DNA of 64,000 nucleotides from Adineta ricciae (Eukaryota > Rotifera > Eurotatoria > Adinetida > Adinetidae), in NCBI GenBank assembly GCA_905250025.1, contig CAJNOJ010000002.1:1116001-1180000 (forward strand), given 5' to 3'. This document shows positions 35,392 through 48,700 of the stretch, piece after piece. The number at the start of each line of letters is the position of its first letter. The first letter of the stretch is position 1. A model generated the notes under the pieces. It was given only the letters and a program-made list of their open reading frames with translations, did not search any database and was not told the DNA's origin. The position numbers and the translations under genes are program-made.

Positions 35392-38300
35392 TTAACTGAT
35401 GGAGCAGACAGTTGTTTCATCGACGCGTAAGATTTGTAGGAGTGCTCGTAAGAAATAATTTATTGTTCCGAATCGGCCACTCGGTGCAGAATCGTAGAAA
35501 TGCAAACATATACCAGCTGCCGATCCACACGGATTTCCATTTGCACAGCATTTGATTGCATCACCACCTGATACGCGTTGATCTTGTAGAAATATTTCAT
35601 TTGCTTTCGAGACAATCTCTTCAATGCTGATGATTTCATCCCAATGAAACCTACAAAAACTCATTTCGAATAATCTAATACTGATCAAGAAAAATGTCAT
35701 ACCGAGCATCACCCAAAGCAATTGAAGTAAATATCACACAAGCTTCAACAATCAATTGTCGGTATTCAGTGAATGGCACACGATTGAGTGCTTCTTCAAC
35801 ACGCAGCGCAAATTTTATTTCTTCTTGAGTCATTTCTTGTGTTAAACTGTTGTATAGAATGTAATCAGCTATTTTAATACCTTTACACTACACGAAAACA
35901 AATGATTCTTTCTTTATTCTATAACTGACAGGCATTCGGATATTTACCTTCTCTAATGTTTGCCAAACTTGTCCATAGAAGCGAACCGGTACACGGTTCA
36001 ATGCACCATCGAGCCGTCGTCGACGAATCCATTGGCCGTGTTTTCCAATATCATCGTCTTCGTCTTCTAACGGATGATCAACCCAATTCAAATGTACACT
36101 CAACTTTCTCGTGCTTGCTTCCTTGATTTCATTTCGTATAATACGCATGTCACGTTCCTGTTTAGGTAAGTCCGCTAACTCCGGTGCTGGTTTTGTTGAA
36201 TGTTCAGTTATACCGAATTCTTTACCACTTAATATGATATGTAACAAACATTTGATTTCGTGTGGACTCAAATTTAATAAATGATCTGTTGTGTCTTCGT
36301 CCGATGATTGTAGCGTACGTTTTAATTCTCCCAACATCACTTGAACGATGAGTCCAACACGAATACGAATCATACCAGCAAATAATTGCGGTTCCGTGCT
36401 GATGAATGTATGTAAAAATACGAGAATTTCTTGTGTTAACATCACCATTGTCGGATCGTTGCCAGTTGCCGTGACAATCGTATTATATAGCTGTTCAACA
36501 GTCATTGGACTTGTAAGAACGAATTCACGCGGTGCTGGTGGTAAACCGATTGTCAACTGTTTTTGCTGGGCAAGTATAGCGATTAAACTTTGGGCGATAC
36601 TTTCATTGCGCATTCTTAACATACCGGCACAATGACGAACACACCACCAGACGCGTTGTTTACACGCACGAGAGTATAATTCTTGAATTAGATCACGTAC
36701 TGTTACACGATGTCCATTATGTTCAAATTCAAAGTCAATACCCCTGAAAATCGAAAGAAAAGGACATCCGTTTGGTTTGTTTTCGAACTGATCGAGTGAA
36801 AGCGTATTCAATATCAACTTTCGTCAAATTTGGCAAGATTAACTTACTTATTCATACAGAGATAATGCAAAATGTCCGCTTGATCTTGTATCGATGATGC
36901 ATGTGCCAGAAGTTCAATAATATCCTGCACGTCTTTGTCTCTTAACAGATTGTCTCGTCGACACGATGTTGATAATGTATGTCCATCCGCTCGAATGTGA
37001 TTTAGAACATTGGTGTCTGTTTGATCGTCTTGATCATCCATATTGCTGGAATTGAGAATATTTTGTACGACAGTATTGTCATTAGCATGATGACTGTAAC
37101 TGTAACTACGCTTGACCGCACCACGTATTTGTGCTAGTTTTCGGATTTTATATCGTTTTTGGTAACGATAGTCTTGATTTTGATGTGTGAGGAAGTTCGA
37201 TGTTTGATTGAATTCGGAGTTTGATTGAAGTAAGTCGATTAGTTTATCTTCGGAGTCTTCATCATCATCTTCGCGAAAGACAAAATCAAGACTTGTGACA
37301 CATGATGTATTGATGAAATCTTCCAGTTTGCCCATTTGTACTCGAACACCGTTCGTGTAACCTGTTTTCAATTTTTTCAACGTTTGAATCACATTCTTTG
37401 GTATAGGTTCAGCTTCAAGCAAATCTGAACGAAGAACAATGATTACGACAGGTCGTCCGGTGATATTGTTCCAGTTTTTATTCAAAAATGAAAGGTAAGT
37501 ACGAAACCGATCAATAATATAATCGATATCAGATGCCAAATAGAACATATGTTGATCCATAAACTACAAAGATTTCGTTAAATTCAACAACTATACAAGA
37601 ATATGACTGAAAGAACACTTACCGATGGAGTAAATGCTAGTGTCCTTCCGCAAATGGTATATAGTTTCGATGTGGAAAATGGACCCATCTCGAATGATGG
37701 ACGACCCGTAAGACCAAGACGCTCATTTTTTCCTAAAAGAAGACATTTATCGAAATAGACCGCTTCTTTTCATAAATGTGCCTTTTACCGAGATGTGAAT
37801 AGATGTTCTGTAGAACTTGGACAGACCGTACTTGTATTAATTCCAGATCTTTGATTTGTTGTATATGTATGCCAACAGACGATAGTTTTGAATGAATTGC
37901 TTCGCTATCAGTTAGAACACACACTTGTACAAAACCTTCGGGCTTAGGTTCTGTTATAAGACGTCGGTTTAGTGGATCAAGTTCACCGGGTGCCAAAAAT
38001 CCCTTGATAGGAAAAACGAATCTTATTTCAAATGAACACACGGACAGAAATGTTTTACTTCTTTAACAAGCATGGCTAAAATAAAGAGTGATTGGCCCCA
38101 CATATGTGGTATGCGACCCATTGGTATTCGGTTTGTACTATGTGGATCACGCTTTTCATCTTCGACCTAAAGAACATGAAATTAGCAAAATATCGTTCGG
38201 GAAATGAAACATCAAATCCATACGCGATCACCAGGTACAGCATATAATTCTGGTATAATTTGTATACCATCTGGGTCTCTAATAATACATTCTTCGAGAA

Positions 38301-39766
38301 GGCCACCATAGAGTGCGACCTACATAATCAATTTTTTTTCAATTACTGTTCAAGTATTCGTGATAAATCGAACCTGATTTTCATTTTCGTGAAATAATCC
38401 ATCGAGAATTAAATAACAAAAAAATAGTGGCCATTCACATTCGATTCTTTCAAATTGCTTGAGTTCATGTGGATCATAATGTAGTTTATGAGCATTCTTA
38501 ACATCATATACGTCATTTATAATCAAAATCAAATAGTACGCATACCTCAAGTGGTGTCCGATGTCCATCGCGTAAGAATCTTGATAGACCATAACGACCT
38601 TGTAATTTCGAGATCACGCCTGTTTTGGTTTCTGTGACTAAATCCAAGTCTTCAATACTAAAGGCTGGATAACTGATTATAGTCAGTAACGATGCATCTG
38701 TTTCCTAAAAATTTCAATTTTTCTGTTGTATTCAACAAAATTCAAATTAGATGCGTAATCGTACTTTGGAAAACGATTCACGCGGTAACATAGATTTAAG
38801 TACTGAATGACACCAATAGATATAATCTGATGAGACATGTATGAGCGAACGTGGACCACCGTTGCTACCGAATAGATCTAATTCATTCATTGCTTCCAAT
38901 GCTGCTTTAGCCATTCCAACTGAACTTGAATTCAGCTCTGGATAGCCATGATTCGTCTTATCCCCTCGTTCCCAAATGCCATAATCCTTAAAAATGAAAA
39001 AAAAAGTCAAGGTTTGTATTCAAGTTTGATCGATTCGATTCCACATACTGGAATCATGTACGATTGTTCAATGTAGAAGATCAGATTTTGAACAAAATCA
39101 ACTTCATCAAGTGTGTAAACAATACGTAAACCTGACGAAGTCATTTCACCGAGCATTAGTAAGTATAATGATGTAGCATCTAATTGCAAATGTCCCCATT
39201 CATTGTCTGCTACTGCTGTATTACCTAAACGACAGAAAAAAAACAACAAATAAACAAGAAAATGCATTCAATGCAAAGAAAAATTCTTGTTATTCGAATG
39301 TATTTTACCGGTTACAGAAGAATATTTGGCATGTAAAGCATCATCTCGACTTAACGTTGATTTAAACTTTTCCACTTTGTCTACTTGTTTCATCATACAC
39401 GTTAACAATCCACGCATTGTTTTCACAACACTCTGAATGTACATTTAGAAAAACTCGATATTCTCTCCAAAGAATATGTCTTACTTGTTCTAATTCGTAA
39501 CATTTCGTCCAATTTTCCATTTGATCCAGATGTTTTTTGTAGGAAAGAGATAAACCCCATACAGCCATGATTGCATAGACATTATCTCGTACCCAAGCAT
39601 GATCAGTATCTTTTCCAGCAGCAAAAAGTCCGGTTAGCGGATTTTGATTGCATAGGATAGTTTTTGCTACCATATGATAATAATCGTCTAGAGTCATCTC
39701 AGACGAATCGGCATTTCGATCTCGTATCCCACCGATACTTGCTCTTCGTTGGAGTTTTGCTGACAT
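35392..39766 (-). CDS. PHKA: Phosphorylase b kinase regulatory subunit alpha, with C-terminal CaaX box
   Basis: Alpha is a large regulatory subunit of the alpha4-beta4-gamma4-delta4 phosphorylase kinase, which couples calcium and cAMP signals to glycogen breakdown. From ATG 39,766 the N-terminus ([22 protein letters not shown]) leads into the glucoamylase-like GH15 domain: [59 protein letters not shown] and [15 protein letters not shown] variable middle with acidic and Tyr/Ser-rich stretches follows. The C-terminal domain has [17 protein letters not shown] and [29 protein letters not shown] and [21 protein letters not shown] fit alpha rather than beta. It ends TTVCSIS, a CaaX box matching the farnesylated alpha-subunit C-terminus. 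About 13 exons with short introns; length over 1,100 residues, near the family's usual size. Confidence 0.92.
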
Positions 39767-40217
39767 TTTCTAATTGAACTGCTTGCTTTATTACATGGTT
39801 TAAAAGAGAATTCTAAAACGAAGATTATCTTTTTTTATCATATTAATGGAGTAACAGGAAGAATAAGTAACGAAATAAAGAATAACAACAGTATCTCATG
39901 AGATGGAGCCAATGAGTCATATACAATCTGAATAGACCAATCGTATTGGTTTACGATAGAGATCAGAGAGCAGTGATTGATTTCGTCTTCCTATTCTAGT
40001 CGAACTCACATATCTGATATTCATCTGGACTTCGAGAGACTTTATCTACATTCATATGCATATATGAAGGAATTATATTTATACTATTTTTCCGAAGATA
40101 TATAGATACATATAAAGAAAGAGCAGAAAAAAAATGAAATAAACAAATAAGAACATATGCACAAGAGTTATTAGTAGACAGAAAAGAAAAGGTTAGATGT
40201 AAGTCGAGATTTTGTTC
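39767..40217. other. Gap between PHKA and KIF21-like genes
   Basis: About 450 bp, AT-rich, no ORF of note. It should contain the PHKA promoter and the KIF21-like 3' UTR. Confidence 0.5.
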
Positions 40218-43200
40218 TCAACTCATTGGTTCACTTTGATAATTAGATGGAGTTGGAGAATTGCAGAGTGGTCGAAGTATCATCGTTTTCGATGAAGGTG
40301 AATCTTCAGGAATTGGTGTAGTATCCATTGAATCGTCTTGAGATGGCTCCATTTTGGCCTTTTTCGCACGTGGACCACCAGTTGGTGCTTGTTTTGTATC
40401 ATCTTTCTTGACAAGGATTGTTTCCACTAGATCAACATAGGACATTAATTCATTTGCTTCGTCAGCTTCGAATCCCTAAATGCAAAAAAGCAAATTAGGA
40501 CGCTTTGAATGAGAAATTCAAACGAACTTTTTCAATGGTTTGCTCAATAAGTTTCGTTAGCAAATAGCGAAGTTCATCTATATCAGTAACACAATCAACA
40601 ATAAATTGCGGATCTGGGCCTTGAATAAGATCGCTCGATTGTTGTTCTTCGTCATCATATGCCATGAGGACTTGTTGACATGATGCGATTTCCGAGTTGA
40701 GATATGCAATTGTACTATCCAGCTTAGTGATTGATTCGCGATCTGGAGTTATTGTCACATCTGTTGGTTGTTGTTGTTGTTCTTCCGTTTTATTCAAAAC
40801 AATGGTCTTATTTAATCGTTTACAGAATCGTTCGCGCTTTCGACTAGCACGTTCACGATTTTCGATCAATGTGTTCATATCTCGATTGATACCAGCAATG
40901 AGTTTTCGACGACGTATAGCGTTGGTGATCTAACGGATTGAAAACAAACAAGAACAGTGAATATTCATCAATAAGATTAGTTTTACATACGCCCTGTTGA
41001 ATAGCTGCAAAATGCGCAGTCATTTCTTTGGTCGTCTTGCGCATTCTTGCTGAACGCATTTGTCGTCTTAATAAATGTACCTAGAATAGAGAGCAATTTT
41101 GGCTACTTAGAAATATGGTTTTTCGTCTCCTTTGAGATTATCAGATTATATAGGATAACGTACCTCTTCCTGTTTGCGTTTGAGAATCATTTCTTTTTGT
41201 TTGTGTTGAGCACGTAATGTACGAATTTCATTATCTTTTTGCATTTGTGTCTAAAAATATTCAAAAAATACTGCGAGTTTAGAAATTTCCATTTCAGTAT
41301 TCAAGATTTACTCGTTTGAGCGTTGCGATTTCACGTGCTTTCGCCTGTTCTGCTTGTCGATGTCGAATGAACTCTTGTCGCAATTCTCGTGTCAATTGGA
41401 CCTTCATTTTTCGTAAATCTTTCAGCTCATTCGTATGTTTCGCTAATTCTTTCTTGTAGTATTCTCCATCTTTCAAACAAACAGCGTATTGCGCACGTAA
41501 CGTATTCAATTCATTATTTTCAATTTCCAATCGACGAATCTTCTCTTCGTAATCACGTCGTGCTGATTTCAATTCTTCAACATTGTGTTGATCACGTGTA
41601 GCACAATCTAAAGAAAAGTTGTGAATTTTGTGGGAAGAAGTTCAACGTGGACTTACTTAGTTTTGTCACAGCAGCTTGCTTTTCATCTTCAGCATTTTGA
41701 ATACGATCGGAAAGCATTTTGATACGTTCTTCATAACGTTGACGTATTGTATCACTTCGTTTACGGGCATTTTCAAGCATTTCGAGACACTTCTGCTTGG
41801 CATTGATTTCTGTAGTGATAATAACAAGTTTTTCTTCTTGCACATCAGCTACAAGCAATTTGCCAGGAATACAAATTCAAATTATCGATCACAACTTACA
41901 CACAGTTTGTGCTTCATCCGTCGGGAGTTGTCCTTGTTCGTCTTCGTCATCGCTATTGCCGAGATTTTCTTGATCATCAAGAATGGGCGTATTCACATCA
42001 TTCTCGTTCATATCCGGTGATGGATTTGTTGGAAGTGGATATATTGCTGCAGATTTTGGTTGATCGGAAATATCGGATGGTCCTTGTGGCGAACCGGGTA
42101 TGGTCGAAACGCCGATACGATTGGATTTTGCTGAGCCACTAAAAGACAGAAAAATCTCTCGAAAGATTCGCTTTTCAAAGATAATCACCTGTCGCGTAAC
42201 ATTTGCTCTTCGCGTCGCAGACGATCTATTTCATGACGAATGTCTTCGATACACGGCTGTAAATCGTCAACAGTTGTATTTTGATTAAAATCAAGAGTGA
42301 GCGGTTGATCAGCTGAAAACGATCCTAAAGAAACAAACAAATGGTCCACTTTTTACTAACATTGCATTCAAACTCTTGTTCAACTGACGTGTTAGACGAC
42401 TTTTACGGCGACATGATAATGGACTACGTTTTCGAAGAACATTGCTAACATCAGTCATACGTGATAGTCGAGATCTGGTAAAAGAAATAGAAAGGTTCTT
42501 CTCATTATTCATCGAATTTGCCTGTTCTTACTGAATCTCATCACTTTTAGCTAAACATTGGTTCAATGCTTGATCGTAATCAAATTCAGTATCATTTATT
42601 TGTTGATGATCACGAACTGTTTCCAGATCTTGTTTCAATGTTTGAGAAACTGTTGTCGTTTCATTAATCGAGCGTTGAATTGTATAAATGTATGAACGTA
42701 TACGTTCGAGTTCTTGATTCAACGCACTATTACTGGTTTGATCAAAATCAATCTAGAGACAATTCGGTTCAATTCAGTCACGTAAGTTGTTTTCAGCGCA
42801 CTTACTGGTGACATATGTTCATTTTTGTCCACTAGTGCACGTAATCGTTCGATTTCCATTTGTAATTGAACTATCTGTCGACTGTGCTTGTCTTGATTGA
42901 CTTTCACACGATTACGAATATTTCGCGCACGTTGAGCATAGTTCAGTGTACTTTTCGTTTCAGAAAAATCACGATCCACTGGAGAAATACAAGCAATCAT
43001 CAGTGTACGGCTAAAACAAACTTCTTTCTTGTATGAAAACAACTTCTTTGAATACTGACCTATTACCACCCAAAGAATCTTGTAATAAACGCGTTAGCTT
43101 CGAATCACGGTATGGTACATGTGCGGCTTTTTTCAAAGGATCGCCTAGGATCGAGATGACGTTACCAAGCACAAGCTAAATTAAAACAATTCAGTTTATT

Positions 43201-44390
43201 ATATCATTAAAAATATGCTTTGTTCTATACAAACCAAACCACTATTGATACTGATGCCTTCTTTAGCACGTTGACCTGTTGCACCTGTTCGTTTTAAACT
43301 TTCTGAGCCGGCTAAGTCCACGAAATGAATTTTCGCTCGGATTTGCTCACGTAAGCCTGGATTCGTTGTCTAATCAATAAAACTATTCTATCGAACTCAT
43401 AGTTGATCGTCTGGACGCTTACCGATACTGATGGAACAACACGTTCAAATTGCAAATTAACCGTAAATATGGCGTGTGATCGACTAGACACACTGTTCAT
43501 CCGTGTTGATGCAGTCGTTCGACTTAGTGCACCTTCTCTCAGACACTCAAGTGTCTATCAAAACAAATAAGTAGACATGCCTGAAACTATTCATTCAAAT
43601 TAACGAACCTCTTGGGCAGTTGTTACAAATCGTGTTGTAATGTTAGTAACTGCGATTTCGCCGTTGCTATTTTCAAATACAACATGTTTGTCTGAATTCT
43701 TCTGGGAACGAAAATCGATGTTTTCTTTATTGAACAGATCATAAATATTTTCATTGTAAATCTAGGCAAAGAATACTATTTCTACCATATACATGATTAG
43801 ATCCATCATACTTCGATAAATTGACATGAGACAACACATTTTGGCATTGCAATACCTTTCGATTCAGCTTCACGTTCGTAGTTTGCACATCGTTGAAATA
43901 TATGCATAATAGCACGAGGTAAAATACCTTCCTTCGCTGGATCGTTATACTCAACGCCACTGCCCATTGTAAATGTTTTTCTAAACAACAATCAATATCG
44001 AATCCAAGTTCTCCTCCACGCGCCACCTATGTTGCCAATTGTTATACGTACCCTGAACCTGTTTGCCCGTAAGCTAATATGGATGCACTATAGCCTTGAA
44101 AGCATCCTTCAATCATGTCGTAAACGCATTCACGGTAAACATCATCTTGTGTTGTCTCAGGTAAAAAGACATGATCAAACGTAAATGCCGTACTATTCGC
44201 TAGGATAATTTCATTTGTCGAACATTGAGCGTCAACACACGTTTGACATAAATCACATTCTTCATTCTTTGATAATGGACGAATACTTGAATAAGACGTA
44301 ATGAGATCAAACAGAAAATGCGACTTTCACTTACCGAACTGCTGCTTTAACACAACTAGCAATCTCTTTATTTGTATTTACCGTTTCCAT
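40218..44390 (-). CDS. KIF21: Kinesin-4 family motor, KIF21-like, lacking the WD40 tail
   Basis: Plus-end microtubule motor. From ATG 44,390, [15 protein letters not shown] opens the motor. The P-loop is [14 protein letters not shown], switch I is [16 protein letters not shown], switch II is [15 protein letters not shown], followed by [18 protein letters not shown] and [19 protein letters not shown] (motor about 44,390-42,830). Long coiled coils follow. The block with KRTTEEMTAHF-like helices, [35 protein letters not shown] and [18 protein letters not shown] aligns in order with the KIF21A/B coiled-coil and autoregulatory region, which favours KIF21 over KIF4 or KIF7/27. KIF21 then has a seven-blade WD40 propeller. 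Here the frame ends instead after about 75 polar residues (ending SNYQSEPMS) at 40,218. KIF21 restrains microtubule growth in neurons and cilia. The promoter is shared with divergent CNOT4. Confidence 0.88.
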
Positions 44391-45044
44391 CAATATTCAT
44401 GCGCACGTAGGCGGCAAAAGAAAACGAAATGACAAGAGATAAAGAACTCATTTAGGACAAAGGATCTCGCTCGCGCGTTGTTGTCACTTGTTATCATCAG
44501 CAAAATTTCCCGTAATTCATATTTTTGAATCAAGAATTTGAATTAATAATTCGTTTAAAATTCAAATAAAGATTTTTATATGTCGAAATATATCCTTCAT
44601 AGATGTCGCTAGAACACGCTTTAAAATGAGAATTCCAGAAAAAAAAGATATTAAAACTAAGCATTGCTTTGATTTAAGTAAATTTCGACTTGGAAAAATA
44701 AGTGCAGCCGTTTTCGAGAATCTTCATGACGCGACGTTGCATAAGTTAATCCAACTAGCCAATTGACGTTCGCACAAGGAAAGTGATGTAGCTCTCGGCG
44801 AGAGGAGAAGGAAAAGAATTATTTAATCTTTTTTTTTTCTTTCTTTTCTTCTATTACATTTCTTTTTTTTTGCGTGTATGTGTGTGTGTGTGTGCGCGTT
44901 GAGAAAGAGTAACACAGCAGTGCAATTGCATGATCATTTACAATAATTCTATTTTGACAAAATACTCAACGGCATATCTTTGCAGATTTTCCAAAATATT
45001 CTCAGCACACGTCGAAACTTTCGAAAATAATCTGACAAATCAAT
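44391..45044. promoter_or_regulatory. Bidirectional intergenic region between KIF21-like and CNOT4 genes
   Basis: A 654-bp space between two divergent start codons, with no ORF of note. It contains T-rich tracts (44,826-44,870) and a GT repeat (44,872-44,898). Probable shared promoter region (inference). Confidence 0.5.
44872..44898. repeat. (TG)n microsatellite
   Basis: An alternating TG tract with one interruption, ending in GCGCG, between divergent promoters. Likely length-polymorphic. Confidence 0.85.
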
Positions 45045-47987
45045 ATGGACAGTGACCAAGAGTCATCCGAAGTATGTGTGAAATGTAGATCAAAAATGAT
45101 TTGTAGATGTTGATTTTTTTTTATCTAGTGTCCGTTATGTTTGGAAGTACTTGAAGCGGATGATTTAAACTTTTTTCCATGTACATGTTGTTATCAAGTA
45201 AGGCGGAATCTAAAGATCAAATGAAATATGCCGTTTCTTTTCAAATATTAGATTTGTCGGTTTTGTTGGCATCGCATTCGAACAGATGAAAATGGTTTAT
45301 GCCCTGCTTGTCGGAAAGTAAGAATTCTATTGAGATGAATAATTGGAAATCAAACGTCCGTTGTCATTTTGTAGCCGTATAGTGAGAATCCAGCGCAATT
45401 TAAACCATTAACTGACGAAGAGTAATTATCAAAAATTAACTCGCACTCTTCGAATAGCTTTTCTTCTATTTTCCAGAATTCAACAAGTGAAGCGTGATAG
45501 AAAGCTAAAAGAATCCCATAAAAAGCCGAAGATCACTGAGAGTCGAAAACATTTGGCAAATCTTCGGTATCTACCTTGATAAATCTCTTCATTCAACTGT
45601 TTCAATTTCCCATTCAGAGTCGTTCAACGTAATCTTGTATTTGTCAATGGTCTTCCATCACGTTTAGCTGATACCGAACTATTGAGACGAAATGATTACT
45701 TTGGTAAATATGGTAAAATAGTTAAATTAGTTACATCGCCAGCACATAATGGACAACAAAATTCTATATGTGTGTATATAACTTATTCGCGATCAGAAGA
45801 AGCACTACGTGCCATTCAAGCGCTTTGTAATTATCATGTGGATGGTCGAACGTTAAAAGCGACGTTGGGTACAACCAAATATTGTAGTCGATATCTGAAA
45901 GGTGCCTCATGTCAAAAAGCAGATTGTCTGTATCTACATGAGCCAGGTGACCCACTAGCGAGTTTTACTAAAGAACAAATGCAACAAGGGTATAAGAAAT
46001 CTAATGCCATTAGCAGAATAAATCATAGTTTTTTCATATATAGTCTTCATCTTGAATACGAACGAAAACTCATGGAACAGTATACGAATAAAACTGCATC
46101 GGGACAGTCAAATACGACACCAAAGAGCACACGATCTATTGTAAATGGGTAGGATAGTTTTGTTTAAAAATTATACATCAAATTGATAGTTTTTTTTCTT
46201 CGTTAATTAGAAGTAAAAATAGTTCACCACAACGACGAAAACATCCAAATCAAGCTGCATCTTTACTACCAACGACTGATGGCGCAATAACAACCAATGG
46301 ACATTCAGATTTTGAATCAGGTGATGAAATACATCATCATTCATTAAATGGATATACGACAGAAACATTTACCAGTACAACTGCCATAAATGTTGATTCT
46401 GATACGACTTCGACATCATCTCAAACATCATCTGAACACGATCCACAAATTACACCGTCAACCATTCAAACTCAGACATACAATAACATTTCTCCGAATC
46501 CCAATTGGTCAGAAGAACGAACATCGTTTTTCGCAACTAATAATAATAATAATAATAATCTCGCGTCATCTCAATCATTACTACTACCGCCACTACCATC
46601 GACATCACTACCAACGTCAATAAATAAACCTTTATCTCAGACATCAACATCTGTAAACACACCTGTTGCCGCGCTGTTATGTTCGCCGAAGCTTACTAAT
46701 AATAATTTATTAACAGAATCAACTAATAATAATCATACAGTGAAGAACTTTGATCAAATACCTGAATATAAACTATTTAGTTCGAATAATCCACCTTTAC
46801 ATAATCTTCTTTTTTGTAATAACGAAAATGGTCAACAGTCTCATGGACCATTGATCAATGGCATCGATCACGACGTGAGAGAAATCGAAAAACGATTATT
46901 GGGTATGAACATCGAAGTTGTCAATCAAACATTTCAATAATTGAATATTCTATTTAGAAAACGGCCTAAATAATGGTGATACATCTTACTCTCAAACACA
47001 AGAAAATGATGAACTTGGTAAATTGTGCTTTTCCATTGTCTTTATTTCTTTCGGAACTAACCGAAATTGTGCATTTCTAGGTTTTGATCCATGTAGTTTG
47101 TTTATGTCTGCACTTGCATCTGATATTGAAGATGAACGACGACCTTTGCCATCAACATTAACATTTCGTTCAACAAATAATAATTCTTACAATTACCCTA
47201 TTCAATATTCATCCACAACGAATTCATCTGTTGGGCAAATCAATCCAAATTGGTTGTTACAACAGCAGCAATATCAACATTACCATGATCAACAACAGTC
47301 ACAACCGACGATACATAGTAACGGTACCATGCCACAAAAACAACCGCAGCAACAACAACGATATCCAATATCATTCAGTAAATAAAATTAGACATATTTC
47401 TTGTTTAGTATATGATTTCATTGAATTGATTAGATGGTTCATCACCGAGACAGATGTGGAATGGCAATCAACAACAATCACAATATCCATCACAGCTGCC
47501 AATCCGTTTAGACTTTTCAAATCAAAATCAACAACGACTTCCACCGAGACAACCGTCACCGTCAACACAATATTCTCAGCCGATGAATAGTACAAACAAT
47601 ACTAATCACAACACTTATTCTTCGAATAGTACAGTGACCAGCAACACATGTATGATCGACTTATAAATTTCGTTTGACTTCATTTTCATTGTTGATCTTG
47701 TAATAGTAGCAAGCGATCGGTGGCAAAATTTACCATGGACAGATCCGGCGATAATATCATTCGGAAGTAAACTCGATCCCGTGTCCGCATCATCATCACC
47801 ATCACAATGGTCCACAACTACGCAATCACAAGGATCTTCCACAATGTCCTCAGGAACAAATCTCATACCGACGTCTCGTTGGTCGCAACAGCAGCAATCG
47901 ACCCAATCACAATCACATATGATTCCCAATGGAATCTACTCGCCATATTCAACAGCGCCAGGTGTCGATCATGGAAATCGTTCGTAA
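45045..47987 (+). CDS. CNOT4: CCR4-NOT subunit 4 (RING E3 ubiquitin ligase)
   Basis: CNOT4/Not4 is a RING ubiquitin ligase of the CCR4-NOT complex, acting in mRNA decay and ribosome quality control. From ATG 45,045 the N-terminal C4C4 RING is complete (CPLCLEVLEADDLNFFPC, CCYQICRFCWHRI, LCPACRKPY). A basic linker leads to an RRM (NLVFVNGLPSRLADTELL; YFGKYGKIVKLV; GRTLKATLGTTKYC) and a CCCH zinc finger (CSRYLKGASCQKADCLYLH). LEYERKLMEQY follows in frame after a spliced intron and matches the family's next helix. The remaining 500 or so residues are disordered, rich in Gln, Asn, Ser and Pro, with AAT/CAA repeats, as in animal CNOT4. The last exon ends GVDHGNRS. Domain order is fully diagnostic; the 3' exon joins in the low-complexity part are less certain. 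Confidence 0.92.
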
Positions 47988-48700
47988 ACGAAACAGTTTA
48001 TCACATGCATATAACACACATACGTAAACATACATTTAAAGCAAAGTCTTATTTTTTTCTGTCTATGCGCTCCGTGCCCGGATGATGGCCTATTCTTCAT
48101 TTTTCTCTTGTACTCCTTTTTTGCTCGTTTGTTTTCTCTATCTCTCTAACTCTCGTTGTCGTTTATCATATATACATATATATACATACATAGAAACAAC
48201 ATCTTATTTCCACGAAAACTACGCGTTCAAACATAGAGGAAGAAAACTGAATGCTATGGATCGCTTTTATGTATGTATAATAATCGTATAATCAAAATTC
48301 TTCAATTCGTAGGAAGATTTATGGAAACATGAATATATTCAACGATACTTTTATTCAAATTGTCATTTTTCATTCTTACGATATGCAGGCAACATTGTTA
48401 CTGGACTATTTCTGTTGCAAATTTAATTACGCCATTGTGGTATCATTCGATCGAGTCAGTGATAGCGTTTAATTTTTATTTTTGACAAATAAGAAAGGAA
48501 AGTTTTCAACTCTCTCTCTCTGCCACACATTTGAACGTTAACAACAAAGGAAAAGCAAAAAAATAATAGTAACAATGTTGATGTTTTCATAGCTGATCGT
48601 GACACTCTATTTTCTCATTTGTTCTTCTTCTCTTTTCAATCCATTAAACATTCCATTCGAGACATCAAGAAGAAAAAAGACCGTAAGAGAAATTTGTAAA
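47988..48700. other. Gap between CNOT4 and a small basic orphan gene
   Basis: Presumed CNOT4 3' UTR and upstream region of the next gene. AT- and T-rich; a short TATACATATA repeat lies near 48,172-48,192. No supported ORF. Confidence 0.5.
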
